Assembly: GCA_019916065.1 (NCBI GenBank)
Contig: CM034244.1
Location: 32,147,933 to 32,211,932 of the forward strand
Origin: Vitellaria paradoxa
Taxonomy: Eukaryota > Streptophyta > Magnoliopsida > Ericales > Sapotaceae
Length of the DNA stretch: 64,000 bases
Direction: 5' to 3'
The translations under genes and the position numbers were made by a program. Of the stretch, positions 36,361 through 49,548 are shown one piece after another (positions within the stretch are counted from its first letter, which is position 1; each line of letters begins with the position of its first letter). The notes under the pieces were generated by a model that was not told the origin of the DNA, did not search any database, and was given only the letters and a program-made list of their open reading frames with translations.

Positions 36361-37651
36361 GGGTAAAGTACAAAAAATACTCCTACAGTTTACCCTCAAT
36401 ATCACTTTGGTCCCACACGTTTCAATTGCAACAGTCAAATCCCTATACTTTCGGTCAAGTATCAATTCGGTCATTCGCTTAGTTGATCGTTAGAAACAAC
36501 CGTTAAATTGAGGATAAAATAGTAATTTTATTTATAATTTATTCTCAGTGTCACTTTAGTCCTTCACGTTTTCAATTATAACAATTGAATCCCGACACTT
36601 TCGACATATATTAGAAATGTATTTTATTAAATTATTTTTAATAAATAATATACTCTAAAATATATCTTATTAAATTATATAACATATTTTAATTTGAAAT
36701 ACATCTTATTAAATTATTTTTAATCAATAAAATATTTAAATTATATTTAATATATTATATTTTTATTGAATTAAATTATTTTTCAAAAAAATATGATTAA
36801 ATTAATAATATAATTAAAATAATTATTTTAATTAATATGAAATATATTTTATTAAATTCAGTTAATTTTCTTAAAAATTAATAAAATTAAAAATTTTATT
36901 AAAAGGTGATTTGATGGTTTCACTAATAATTATTATAATTAATAGAATAGAATTAAAAAAGTCACATATATAAATGTATATTCTCGAATTGAATATATAT
37001 ACAAAATTATATATAGAAAGAAAATTGTAGAAATAGAAAATTTAGAAAATAGTGATTTTAAGGCCATTTGATAATATTATTGTTTTTTATTTTGTTTAAC
37101 TTTTTATTTTTTGTTATCATTTTTTTCTAAAATAAACATTGAAACTATGTTTACAGATGCAATTTTATTTACATAAATTAATTTTTAATAAAATATTTAA
37201 TTTTATTATTTTTTAAAAATTATTCAAATTTAATAAAATATATTTCATATTAATTAAACTATATTAAATATTATTTTAATTATATTATTAATTTTATCAT
37301 ATTATTCATAAAAAATAACTTAATTCAATAAAAAGAAAATATATTAAATAAAATTTAAATATTTTATTTATTAAAAATAATTTAATAAAATACATTTCAA
37401 ATATATATCGAAAGTGTAGGGATTCAATTGTTATAATTGAAAACGTGAGGGATTAAAGTGACACTGAGGGTAAACTATAAATGAAATTACCATTTTCTCC
37501 TCAGTCTAATGGTTGTTTCTAACGATCAACTAACGGAAGAACCAAATTGATACTTGACCGAAAGTGTAGGGATTTGACTGTTGCAATTGAAACGTGTGGG
37601 ACCAAAGTGATACCAAGAGTAAACTATAAAGGTATTTTTTGTACTTTATCC
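36361..37651. mobile_element. Foldback Mutator-like element with perfect 9-bp target duplication
   Basis: The 1291-bp element starts GGGTAAAGTACAAAAAATAC and ends GTATTTTTTGTACTTTATCC. TAGTATTTA flanks both sides (36352-36360 and 37652-37660). The inverted arms extend at least 250 bp (for example CACTTTGGTCCCACACGTTT against AAACGTGTGGGACCAAAGTG) and continue, less perfectly, into the AT-rich centre. There is no transposase frame. Long TIRs and a 9-bp duplication are the Mutator hallmark. Confidence 0.85.
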
Positions 37652-37879
37652 TAGTATTTAATATATAATAGATGGAAAGGATATATATCTTAAATGGGTA
37701 AATTTAACTTAAACCATACCACATCCAGAACCCAACATACCCCAGCCTCTTCCAGTTGCATGAAGAGTGAAGCATGTCGCACAACCTCCACATGCAATTG
37801 TGAAACACAGCTACTTCTCTTCGCGCGGTTTTAAATAACAATAACAGTTATATAACAGACGCATTATAATAAATATTAA

Positions 37880-38018
37880 GGGGATATTTGGATGGCAAAA
37901 AAAATACTAAAAAATATCAAAAATTTTGATGTAAAAGTGATATGTGGCAAAATTTAACTAGAAGAAATTGATAATTTTTTGCAATTTTTTTGTATTTTTT
38001 AATTGTCCAAACAGTCCC
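37880..38018. mobile_element. Tourist-like MITE with TAA target duplication
   Basis: Ends GGGGATATTTGGATGGC and TTGTCCAAACAGTCCC, with the 3-bp repeat TAA on both sides (37877-37879 and 38019-38021). 139 bp, non-coding. Confidence 0.7.
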
Positions 38019-38021
38019 TAA

Positions 38022-39309
38022 AATAATTGAAATTTAGTATACTGAATGAATTCTGACCCATTTTCATTTTTCATGCATTTGTTTTAAAAATTCAAATTTT
38101 ACAAATTTCTGTCAATTTTTACAAACTTTTATCAATGTTTCTCAATTTTGGCCAAATCTCTAACAAATTTTTTAACTGAAACCGTTCAAATGCGTAAGCG
38201 AGATCACATTCGAACAAGTTTGATCAAAATTTTCTAATTGAGTAAACCAAACACCAAATGATTAAAACCCAATTCACTTTTTCTAATTTTTGAATACCAA
38301 ATGCCATGACTCCCTTGATTTTGGATACAAAATTACTAAAATATCTTTAGTATTTTTACTTTATTAAAAAATAAATTAATTCAAAATTATGGTATTTTAG
38401 TCTTATTTTAAAATTAAAATTAATTCAAAATTTTTTAACATAAAAGTAATTTACAATAATCAAACTGTGAGTATTTTTTATGAAAAAAAATATATTTTTT
38501 ATTATATTATTAAATACTTTTTAAGTACAATATCAATAAATATAACATATAATGTAATAAATTCTATAAAGAATAAAATTAATAATAATAATTTTTTTTT
38601 TTGGCAATGAGAAACATTTTTAATAAACTTTGATTACTCTTAAAATGGACTACTTAAACTATTGAACTGTAAAAAAATATATTCACGATTTTATGTAAAA
38701 AGATAATTTTCTCTTTTTTTAAAAGTAATGTTTTTTTTATCTTACTCTTAATTTTAACGTAACTCGTTATACTTTTCCTATATGCTCGATGCCCCCTTAA
38801 AACCGTTTCTTAGAACCATGCTTACAACCTCTTCCCAAGCTCAAAATTGTGTTGATCTATAAAAAGCAAGCAGCTCACAGAACACATACATAATAATTAT
38901 AGATTAAAAAAAAATGACCAGGGATGGAATAACACCTCAAAATTCTCGATAAACCAAGTAAAAAAGTCCCAAGCACATTACAAGCAATTATTTCCAAATA
39001 ATCAAATGAAAACACAGCCAACAAGCCATCCCATTTACAGCTTTTCAAACACAGTATAATTAAATTACATACCATGTATCCTGACCTTTATTACCTTCCC
39101 TTCCAGGTAGAAACTCCAAAAAAATTTGCCAATGAAGTACTCATTTATTTCTTCTCCATGTACAAATTCCATGAGTAATTTCCTTCCATCTAACAAGCTC
39201 ACTGGCTCAGGCTTCTTTTTTCTAAATTCCACCAAGAGTGCTGCCAGTGCTTTCTGTTTCTCTACACCCAACTTCTTTTTTACATTTTTGTTTATTCCTT
39301 CTCTCCCTT
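38022..39309. other. Downstream flank of the DUF630/DUF632 gene
   Basis: AT-rich sequence up to about 38800, then the presumed 3'UTR of the minus-strand gene. An open frame at 39065-39271 (minus) directly follows the stop in another frame. It could only be joined by an intron too short to be plausible, so I leave it out. Confidence 0.45.
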
Positions 39310-42120
39310 TCAGTTAAAAGACCTTTGGGAATTCCACTGATCATAGTTGGTCTTAGCTTCTTGAATGGACTGTTGGAGTTCAGTAAACATCTCCACAGAA
39401 CACCCTGCAAAGTTGTCCAACTGACCAAGAAAACCCTTCAGGCTTGATTGAAAATGACCGAAACCAATTATCCAATCGTCCGAAGGTACCTCTTTCAATA
39501 AATTAGCACCCATCTCATCGTCACTGCCAGCCTGAGGATTCGTGCCCTTGCCTTGGTTCTTTTCTAGACGAGGTAAAAAGCGGGTAACTTCTGCAGCCAA
39601 GCCCTTTATGGAATCCGCAACCTCGCTGGTGGGAAGAGTATCAAGCTTCTTCAACCAATCACCACAAGTGATGTATATAGGTGGGCCGCAGTTTCGTATA
39701 GGCGGGGGTTGAGTCTTCTTTTTTCCCTTGGAAGGTTTCTTGGGAGGAGCGACGCATTTCAATAGCCACTCGTCTATAGCCTTCACGTATGTTTTCTGAG
39801 CACCGATCCACTTTGTGAAACTTGAATGCAAAGAATTCAATTCGTTCTCAAGATGGGCAGTTATTTGTCTGCGTGCTTCCGATTGCAAGGAGATTTTGAT
39901 GTTGCCACCATCACATGCCGCTTTTATGATGCGGGACTGCCGCTGGTGGCATTCAAACATCGATTCCCACATCCGCCTTAACCTGGCATTAGCAAAAAGT
40001 GAAGCAGGTGAAGCTGATGAGCAAAGAATTTGATTTATTACATGCAGGGCCAGACCTAAAAAAATTTGGGGCCTAAGGCAAAATATTTGATAAGACTTAT
40101 CTTAAAAAAAAAAAAAATCTAAAATTGGATAAATGATAAAAACTAAAAAAAAAAAAAAAAAGGAGCTGAAGTTGGATTTGAAAAAAAAAAAAAAAAAAGA
40201 GCTGAAGTTAGATAAATTTGGGGCACAAGGCTGAAGTTGGATAAACAGAAAAGAACAGGTGTTTTTCAAGATTTAATGATAATTATCTGTTAGAAATTCT
40301 CAGTAAATGTGTTAAAATTCCCAAGGTGAGAGGCAGTTGGACATTTTTAAGTTATAATATATATCACTATATATATCATTATATATATATGATACCTTAC
40401 CAAAATTATGGGGGCCTAAGGCATTTGCCTTAATGGCCAGCTGGTAGGGCCGGCTATGATTACATGCAACCCACACAAACACAAGCGCACAACATTTGCA
40501 CATAAAAGCATATGAAAGTTTGTTTACATCCATGCATTAAGCAAATATAAAGTATGTCTTCATCTATGCATTAAACAACCATATGACGCATAAAGATAGT
40601 GCAAAGGGTATTTGAGCGTGAATGTACATGTATTATCGGACTACCACTCAAAACAATCCTCCTTTTTTTCAATTCATCATCTATTTCCTAAGATCACTCC
40701 AAAGGAAACCGAGGTTTGAGAAGAAGTAGTGATGGATGCAACCGTGCCGTGAGCTCTAAGTTCCCTCTCCGTTTGGTTCCATACAGACGTGCATGCCTTC
40801 TTTCAAGTGAAATTTATGGAAGGCCCTTTCTAGTAAAATTTCAGTGCACCTTAACCAAATAACTCAAGTGGTAGCCAAGACCTCAATTAGCTTTCCAACT
40901 CCATGCCTCAATAGATTGTCAATTAGTTAGCTATGAAATGCAAATTCAAATTCTTCTCAAGAACCTCAGAGCAGGAAAATAGGAAGGAAACCATTAAATA
41001 AGACAATGGAAGTACTAAAAATGATCACGCAAATGAAAAAACAAAATGGGACTCAACTAAAAAGGGAAAGGGAAACAAAAAGGAAGAAGAAGAAGAATAT
41101 TCACATAAATTTCAACCGAAACATGAGTTTTTTTGTACAATGAATAAGAAATCTGCATATCGCAAATAATCATAAATAAAAAAATTACTATTATTCATTT
41201 CTCAAAGGTTTACCCAATTACCTATATGAAGCTTTCATATTTTGAAACTATTGTATGATAGCCTCAAAGTTGACATGTTCGTAAATGATCGCAAAAGGGG
41301 AAGAAAAAAAGGAGAGAAAAAAAATCAATTATGTAAATTTGCATCTAAGTTTGTGAATGACATGCAAGTTAAGAAGCAAAAGGACACCAATACCATATTA
41401 CACAAATGCATTGATACAACTTCCAAAAAAGGAAGATATAACATGAGATGAACATGACAACAATTGGATATATAATATATCCATGAAATAAAAATAACTT
41501 TCGTATATAATATCACAAAAACATTCATATTTTTATTCATATCAAAATAACATACGATAATTTTTCCATTACACGTATTCAAAAAAATAAAAAAATAATA
41601 AAAGCGTTAACAAAATGCCAATCTTACTATTTTAGAAAAGATTTGTCCAACAAAGTGAAAATTTTGCGTTCTAGAATTACTAAAACTAAAAAATTGAAGG
41701 TGCACAGATCAATAGCAATAAATCCATATTGATTGTCTTATTTTATTAGACTTTAATCTTTTTTCATTGTGTTTCAATTGCATCTAAGAGATGGACGTGC
41801 GTCCCAAAGTATCCAAAAAGCATCTGGTTTTGAAAAAATTAAAAACTAAAACTAATATGATACATTTAGACGACACAAGCACACCTTTGAACTGCCCATA
41901 CTTTGTAGCATGTACTTTCTCTGTGTGCGTGCGCGCGCGCGTGTTTGAGAGAGAGAGAGAACTTGTATACATGTATGCACCAAAAGATTTATCACATACT
42001 TAGAGTTGCTTCATGAACTGCCAAATATTTTGTTAATACTTTCTTTTCTTTTTAGTAAATAGCGATATGCATTGGGCATGGATAGAAGTTTCCATAAGAG
42101 GAAGGACTCCAGGTGCATGT

Positions 42121-42182
<62 letters not shown>

Positions 42183-42533
42183 TTGTATGCATGTATGCAC
42201 CAAAAGATTTATCACATACTTAGAGTTGGTTCATGAACTGCCAAAGATTTTGTTAATACTTTCTTTTCCCTTTTAGTAAATAGCGATATGCATTGGGCAT
42301 GGATAGAAGTTTCCATAAGAGGAAGGACTCCAGGTGCGCGCGCGCGTGTGTGTGAGAGAGAGAGAGAGAGAGAGCTTGTATACATATATGCACCAAAAGA
42401 TTTATCACATACTTAGAGTTGCTTCATGAACTGCCAAAGATTTTGTTAATACTTTCTTTTCCTTTTGAGTAAATAGCGATATGCATTGGGCATGGATAGA
42501 AGTTTCCATAAAAAGGACTCCAAGTGGGCGGGC

Positions 42534-42589
<56 letters not shown>

Positions 42590-45500
42590 GCTTGTATACA
42601 TGAATGCACCAAAAGATTTATCACATACTTAGAGTTGCTCCATGAACTACCAAAGATTTTGTTAATACTTTCTTTTCCTTTTCAGTAAATAGCAATATGC
42701 ATTAGGCATGGGCATGGATAGAAGTTTCTATAAGAAGAAGGACTCCAGGTGCAAGCGTCATATAAGGGAGTCCTTTTGCTCGAGCAAGCAGGAGGCAAGG
42801 CACCATATTCATCTCTTGATCACTAGTCTCTATTGTTGAGGGGATCTACGCATCACCTCACAAGGCTAACACATGGCTCCTCGTGGCCCTTGAGGAGTCC
42901 AATATAGATTACCTACAGCTTCCAATCATAGGAATATATATACATATTCTACATATATATATATATATATATATAACAGAGGTCCTATTTTACTCCAACT
43001 AGAATTTAATTAACAACACAACATAAATCAAGCACTAATAAAGAGGGAACAGCAAGCACATACCCTTCAATCAACTCCTCAAGTTGTGGATGCAGCTCTT
43101 TGTCTCTTAGTTCCTCGATTTTCTTCGAGACTGAGTCAATTCTGTGAATTGCAACTCTGATTCTTGAGTGCAGGTCCTTCACAACAGCTCGAGTTTTATC
43201 AATCCTGTTGGTACTCTCCCCCTTGGATTCTAGTTGTCTAAGAAGTTTACACTTACGGTCATACTGCTTTCTGACCAGCTCACTAGCCTGAATTTACAAA
43301 ATTCTTTGTCTAAATTAGGTGTCATATGTATAATATGATGTTATAAAACTATTTCATAACGGGTTAACTGAAGATCAAATGTTCAACTAACAGATATCTT
43401 TCAATAACATACATCTACATATTACGTCAGCTAATGCATAATTGCCAAGTATAAATTGCAAATAAAACTTATGTAAATTCAGAATATTAAAACATTGAAG
43501 TTAACATTAGAAATAAATGGAAGTTAAGGAAAAAAAATTGAATTTGACATTAAAGTAAAAGCAAGTTCCAAAAAATAATTGAAGTTAAACATTTAAAATC
43601 AATGGAAGTTCAAAATATTAGAACATAAAGCAAAGGCATCATCAGTAGCGAATAGACGACCTGTATGTAGTTGGACTAAAGTGCAAGACTAACAAAAACT
43701 GTTAGAATTAACTAGATGTGTGCCACCTGTGCTAACTACAACAATTACATGAGTAATCCCAGTAAAAAAGATCATTAGAAGAAATTTTGTCTGATTCTTT
43801 TCCCATTAGTTCTACCTCCTCTGACCACTGTACACTTCCAAGGCAAGCCACAACTAAAAACCTCTTTCTTTGTCCTCTCTCTACTCCTCATTATTTTTTC
43901 CCCCAAATGCCTGCTGCACACCGCTCCAGCACACCATAGTAGGCATCCTCCACGGCCACAAATGACCACAATCACCCATTGAGGTTCATAATTCCTCTCT
44001 TCCTCCCTCCGTATGTGTGGCTTTATTACAGAGTCAAGGTATATGCCTCTAAGTACCCATGAAACCCCCTAGGAATAGCCCGAGTGACTCATGGGTATAC
44101 TTCTCACAAGGACCACACAGGTTCGATTTCCTAACTCAAGCGAGATATACATGAAAAGTAGCGTACATCTCCCCAGCTTATCTGTTGGCTATGCGATTCA
44201 TTGAGGGTTACAATAAACCAGTGAAGCTTTTGGATTACCCCACACCCCCCCCCCCAAAAAAAAAGGAACCCATGAAGCAAAAGAACACTGTTAAACGAAA
44301 CCATCAATTTTAGATGAAAAATTATTTATTTTCTTCTCCACTGCCGATAGATAAACTAGGAATTGAAATACTTTATGCATATAATTACAGAGCTTGAAGC
44401 ATTTTGGACACAGTAAGGTTTAAAAGCCACAACTCTTATAAAAGGGTTCCATTAAATGTTCAAAAGCATGCTAATTAACTCAACAATTCAGTCAACTTTA
44501 TTCCTTTTACCTTGAACAATGAAAGCACGGTGGAGAGGTGACATTATAGAATTTATCAAAAACATCTGATTCCACATCTTAGCTCCAACCTAGTGAAATG
44601 ACTTAAGTTTTATAAAACTAGTGAAAACTGGACCCAAATAATATTTTCTGTTAAAATGAGCAAATTTGGAAGAAGAGTAAAAAATACATTTTTTAACAAG
44701 TATAGTTATTACATTGCCAATAATACCTTTACTTCGTCACAAAGCTTCCTCTCCCATGCATGTAGTCTGTCCAAAGTAGAGGCATGACTTCCTGAGATCA
44801 TACAGAAATTATCAAAGAGATTATTGGTGAGCTCCTCCATATCATCTCTTGAGTTCGCACCAAGAGGATTCCTAGATGACGAGGAACGTGATGAGGTTGT
44901 CCGATGCCAAGTTAAGTACTTTACAGAAGTTTGAGCAGGCTCTAAATAGACATAAAAGAAAAGGTATAAGTGATTAAAACTACATAAGATAACATTAAGA
45001 TCAATGAATGAGTACTAAGAGGAATTGATGAAATCACAATATTAGAATGTTTGCACTATGGAACAAAAACACAGGAATTCAGATTGAACTTTTTTTATCA
45101 AGCGTCAAGAGTTACATGTTGAGAAGAAAGTGTAGCTCAATGGCAAGGGCTTCCCACCTAGACATGCTATCCTATGTTCAACACACTCCCCTCTCCCACC
45201 CTTTGGCCTCTGATGTACCAATAGAAAAGATGTTAATAGTTTTAGCTTCCATATATACGTATATATTACATGTGTACATAAACAAATATGCATGGGTAGG
45301 CATATCTGTTCGTTCATGCTTGCAAAATAATAAATTAATTTGCACATGTTTGTGGTGTGACACTAAAAAACAAATAAATCTGTGCACATGTTTGAGGTAT
45401 GACACTTGAAAAAGAAAATTGCATACGGACACTTTTATCATTTTTTGCTATTCTGGATCACATCATAAAACTTATTAGTATCACACTTCTATTGGTTTTG

Positions 45501-46014
45501 GTGGTTTGATTTTATCGATGTGGAATATATTCCATCAGGCCCCCTCCATGAAACCCTTGCTCGCATGTAAAGAGGTAATCTAGTGCACTGAATACGAGAT
45601 GTGCAAACCCATCCAGAATTGAAAGGAAGAACAAGTCCTCCCAACCCAACTCTGATGTCATGTTAAAGCATTCAACTAAAAACCAATTGGCTTGAGTAGA
45701 GAGGCTCATTAAAATCTTATACCGGTTCAGGAGGCTTGCTTTTATCGATATTCCAAAATATACAGTTTTCCAATAGTTTCAACTCAACTCAACAAATCTT
45801 AATCCAAACTATTTAGGATCGGCTACATGTCCTCTATTCATTTATATCAAGGGTTATGTTTTCCGTGAGGTTATTTGAAATTAAATCTTTCAGTCCATAT
45901 AATCTCAATTCTACAATTTGTTCTTTTTTCAATCCTTCTACTTGGATCCAATCACTCTTCCAAGCCATGTTAATGGCCATCTCTCCATTCATTTCCCAAT
46001 TGTTTCAAGTTGGG

Positions 46015-46051
<37 letters not shown>

Positions 46052-48890
46052 AACAATTCTTTAATTTTAAATAGCAAAACTATATGAGCAAGTATAATGC
46101 AATCATGCCTTATCTACTGCATCTTTAGTATACATACATGTATATATAAAAGGAATGCCATTACCTTCCACCAAAAAAAAAAATAATAATAATAATAATA
46201 TCACCGCAGCCACAAACGATGCATGTTGTATAAACATTAGAGAATACCAAACCACACACCAAAAGAATTCATAATGCCTTAGCACGCACAAGTAAAAAAT
46301 ATCAAGATGGAGACAACTACAGTATAATGCAATCATGCCTTATCTACTGCATCTTTAGTATACATACATGTATAGATAAAAGGAATGCCATTACCTTCCA
46401 CCAAAAAAATAATAATAATAATAATATCACCGCAGCCACAAACCATGCATGCTGTATAAACATTAGAGAATACCAAACCACACACCAAAAGAATTCATAA
46501 TGCCTTAGCACGCACAAGTAAAAAATATCAAGATGGAGAGAACTACCTTCCTGAACCTGGTTAAGATCTTCCCCACAAGAGAAACATTTACTGAATAATG
46601 TTGAAGCCATTGACCCACCTGCAACATTAATAATTTATTTCCTTGTTAAACACTTTCACCAGCTTATATGAAAAAATCCCTAAAATAATTTCTAGACTTG
46701 GTTAGCCTATTCTATTTTCTTTTTTTTTTCTTTGTTTCACCCCTTTTTTGTGCGGAGTATACATAAATCATTGGAAGGCCCAAAAGAAGTTCTACATGCA
46801 CAAAGCTAGGCACCTATGTAGACACAAAAGAATACAGGTCATCTACAATTACAAGAAAGAAAAGGTTAAAATGTAGACATATAACAATTGCAAGAAAGAA
46901 AATGTACAACCAGGGCTTCCACATCCAAAAGAAACACATGAAGCATTCCCATTTTCACCAGCCAACAACCTATAGAGAAAGTTAACATCAGTTTTCCAAC
47001 TTCAAGGCTCCAACAAATCACATCCTCTTCCAATGAGATGCATTCCCTTAATAAAAAGCCTCAAAAAGTATGCACAATCATCCAATCATCTCCGATTCCC
47101 AATCATAGTCTCCATAGACACTTCTGCAAATGAACATTCCTCACAAAATATGTCCCAGCTTCATGAGATCACACAAGGGTTCTTTATCCCAAGCCACCAG
47201 ACCAACCAACCAACCAATGAAGATGAGGCAAAAACAGTTCCAATGGAACATCTCTGTACTATCTATCATATCTAAGTTCACCCTACTAGACAACTAGCCT
47301 ACCACAGTGCCCAATTGCAGAAAATGAGTTCAACAAATTCACCCTTTCCTTTCATAATGGCACCCCATAAGCTAACCCATGAAAATTACATCAAAGTCCA
47401 ATCAATCAAACCATTGTCATACTTGGTTGTCATTATCTTACTTCCAAAATTAATTCTTTGGCATGCATATTTCAAGAGCCACTTACCTGACAAGGCCTCA
47501 TTAAATACTCTAGACCTAATTTTTAATCAGGTGGTTTAGCATTTAAGGTTACACTAATTTGTTTCTTCCTCTTCCATCTAAATATTCAATTTCAAAAATC
47601 AATCCAAAACCAGTAAGCCTCACAAGAATGGGAGGCCTGTCTGCCTAAAAAGTAGATACCCTATAAATTTTAATCAAGACAAGCAACCCAAAATAGTAAT
47701 TAAATTTTTTTTAAAATGGAATCATTATAGAACAGAAATTTGAGAGAGAGTAGAAGAGAGTTACGTTCTTTCCCCGGGAAAATTGGACGAAAATGGAACT
47801 TATTTGCTTCAAGCATCCGTGGAACTTCTCTTCCAGACTCAGAAGCTTTGATAAAGAGATGTTCAATATCTTTCATGATTGAAAAGAAGTCCTTAGAAGA
47901 AACCTTATTTTCAGGGCCATCTTCCTTTACTGTTGCGCTTTTAACATCACTGGGATGTACCACGCCTGATGATGTGGTTCTTAATGGTGACAAATCAGGA
48001 GACTTTTTTTTCTCTCCATTCAAAAACCCACTTTCTGATGCAATACTGTCTGCAGATTGAACTTCTGATGGAGCACCAGTAGCAACAGGATCTGGAGCAT
48101 TATTAACATTTTTGAAACTTCGAACCAATGAATCAGTAGAAGGCTCATCAAATTCATCTTCTGATTCTTGAGACTCCTCCCTTCCAGGAGAAGAAAATTT
48201 CTCTTCATCTTCCAATTCAGGAATTCCCTCCTCTTCCCTAAGCTGTCTAATGTCGTCAGTATTCTCCAAGCCTTGGTTCAATCCCCTCCCTCCGTGTGAA
48301 GAAAGGTTATTATCAACTGGATGGAAAAGACCAAAGTAATCCCATGGTGCGGTTTCAGTCGGAATTGAAGGATCTTCAAATGGTGATGTTTCAGGTCTTT
48401 CAGTTGCATGAAGCGTGCTGCTCTGTGAGGTACTTGAAGAAATAACAGACCCCACAACTGGTAACGAAGGTTTTTCTTCAACTTTTCTGGAAAAGGGACC
48501 TCTAAACTTCATATGATTCACCTGATACCGACCAGAGGTGGGTGGAGAAGGAGATGGAGAGAGGTTTTCAGTTGCATCCACACGCTGCAACATAGACGGC
48601 GAAGAAAATGAGAACTGGGGAAGGGCCTTTCCATTTAACACAAGCAGCTCTGGAGTTGCACTAGCAGAAGTGTGCAAGGAAGATTCAACTGGAGCCTCAT
48701 GTTCAACGAATGCCTCAGGTTCAACAAATCTCCTTAAAGCAGTTCCAACGATTTTCAGCGACTCTATATAAGCAATATGAGTAGCTGCCAAAGAGCACCT
48801 GCCATCAAGTGCTTCTCTAACAACCTTCTTTCTCTCACGACATAGCTTCAAAGCCTTATCTTCTTCTATCCTAGAGCCCGATGCCCCCAT
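39310..48890 (-). CDS. DUF630/DUF632 protein (NRG2/APSR1-like family), five coding exons
   Basis: Plant-specific family; members such as NRG2 and APSR1 in Arabidopsis act in nitrate or phosphate signalling. The biochemical function is not known. Exons on the minus strand: 48890-47765, 46618-46547, 44941-44727, 43287-43064 and 39982-39310. All have GT/AG borders and consistent phase, giving 769 residues. The start is the family's MGASGSRIEEDKALKLCRER, where Gly2 is a likely N-myristoylation site; the frame upstream is open but has no ATG. DUF630 covers residues 1-60. A Ser/Pro-rich and then acidic, probably disordered part follows (PREESQESEDEFDE-like, near 240-260). DUF632 runs from about residue 331 (DFFSIMKDIEHLF) to about 640 and is largely coiled-coil. 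A basic PPKKPSKGKKK stretch lies in the last exon. The introns, up to 3.1 kb, hold several transposons. Confidence 0.92.
40045..40458. mobile_element. hAT-type MITE in intron 4 of the DUF630/DUF632 gene
   Basis: Ends CAGGGCCAGACC and TAGGGCCGGCTATG, hAT-like and imperfectly inverted. An 8-bp duplication ATTACATG flanks it (40037-40044 and 40459-40466). 414 bp, with GGGGCCTAAGGCA repeated near both ends and no ORF. Confidence 0.8.
40459..41940. other. Intron 4 sequence without recognised features
   Basis: Unique-looking intronic sequence. Short open frames only. Confidence 0.4.
41936..42770. repeat. Tandem array of about 190-220 bp units with (TG)n(GA)n tracts in intron 4
   Basis: CTTGTATACATGTATGCACC-like starts occur at 41962, 42182, 42375 and 42591. 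Each is followed by AAAAGATTTATCACATACTT, GATATGCATTGGGCATGGAT and GGACTCCAGGTGC. Each unit is then joined to the next by a GT/GC run and a GA run of differing length. Confidence 0.9.
42940..42974. repeat. TA microsatellite in intron 4
   Basis: ATATATAT tract about 90 bp downstream, on the transcribed minus strand, of exon 4. Confidence 0.7.
44070..44240 (+). mobile_element. Probable tRNA-derived SINE in intron 3
   Basis: A box-A-like TAGCCCGAGTGACT is followed about 45 bp later by a box-B-like GGTTCGATTTCC and then a non-tRNA body. I found no clear target duplication. It is antisense to the gene. Confidence 0.5.
45120..45230 (+). mobile_element. Possible degraded SINE in intron 2
   Basis: TGTAGCTCAATGGCAAGGGC resembles a pol III box A. 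The expected box B position has only ATGTTCAACAC. Weak. Confidence 0.3.
46018..46048. repeat. GA microsatellite in intron 2
   Basis: A perfect GA-run of about 30 bp. Confidence 0.85.
46091..46546. repeat. Tandem duplication of 230 bp abutting the exon 2 splice donor
   Basis: Copies 46091-46320 and 46321-46546 both begin AGTATAATGCAATCATGCCT and contain an AAT microsatellite. Both end AAGATGGAGA(C/G)AACTAC. The end of the second copy is the intron's GT (minus GTAGTTCTCTCC), so the duplication starts at the intron's first base. The first copy carries a second donor-like GTAGTTGTCTCC. Confidence 0.85.
46619..47764. other. Intron 1 of the DUF630/DUF632 gene, no gene seen
   Basis: Plus-strand open frames of up to 80 codons show no recognisable domain. 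Confidence 0.45.
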
Positions 48891-49548
48891 AAATCCAGGC
48901 CTAGTTATATTTCCAAGAGTCCCTCCCACTTTATTAAGTAACAGGAACCTATGCTTTTTCCTGAAAACAAAGAAGTGTGTATATCAGAAAGACAGCAAAA
49001 GATATAAATAATCCCAAATCCAAATACTCATAAATTCAAAAGATCATTCTAAAAATAGTGTAAATGGTAAAAGAACCAAAACAAGTATAGTGGTAAAAGA
49101 ACCAATACAAATACAATATACCGTCTTGTCACCCTTATTACAAGAAAACTGTATAATAATTTTCAGAGTAATAAAAGAAGTAAATATATTAAATATCAAA
49201 TGACAACCCCAAAAATTATAATGCCTGCTTATCAATAAAAAAGGAAATAATTGGAGAAGTAACAATTCCTTGCTCGAATTCCCATGTGTCAAACCAAAAG
49301 CAGCATGGATCCAAAAATACCAAACATTAACAGGATTATAATACATACTTCTCAATTATAGATTTCAAAATTCCCTTGATTATTTATCATTTGTGGTCTG
49401 GAAGTGCATAAGCAGAAGAAAAAATAAACCCATCCAAATCTTGAGCTTAAGAAAGTACAAAAGCAGCCAAAACAAGAACAACAATAACCAGGAAGTACAA
49501 ACCACTCAAGTATTTTTCGAAGCCATATATAACAGCGGGGGTCACAAC

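Noticed and set aside
39065..39271. Open frame that could be an extra C-terminal exon of the DUF630/DUF632 gene
   Set aside because: Joining it would need an intron of under about 60 bp, and the exon 5 stop is where family members end.
45047..45441. Open frames of 80-120 codons in intron 2
   Set aside because: Low-complexity composition and no domain; it lies inside the intron of a well-supported gene.
45470..45780. Possible small LTR (TRIM-like) element with TTTTATCGAT at both ends
   Set aside because: The end repeats are too short and uneven to define LTRs, and the degenerate ATGACATCAGAG near 45655 is not enough for a primer site.
47740..48771. Plus-strand open frames opposite exon 1 of the DUF630/DUF632 gene
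   Set aside because: Shadows of a long conserved coding exon on the minus strand.
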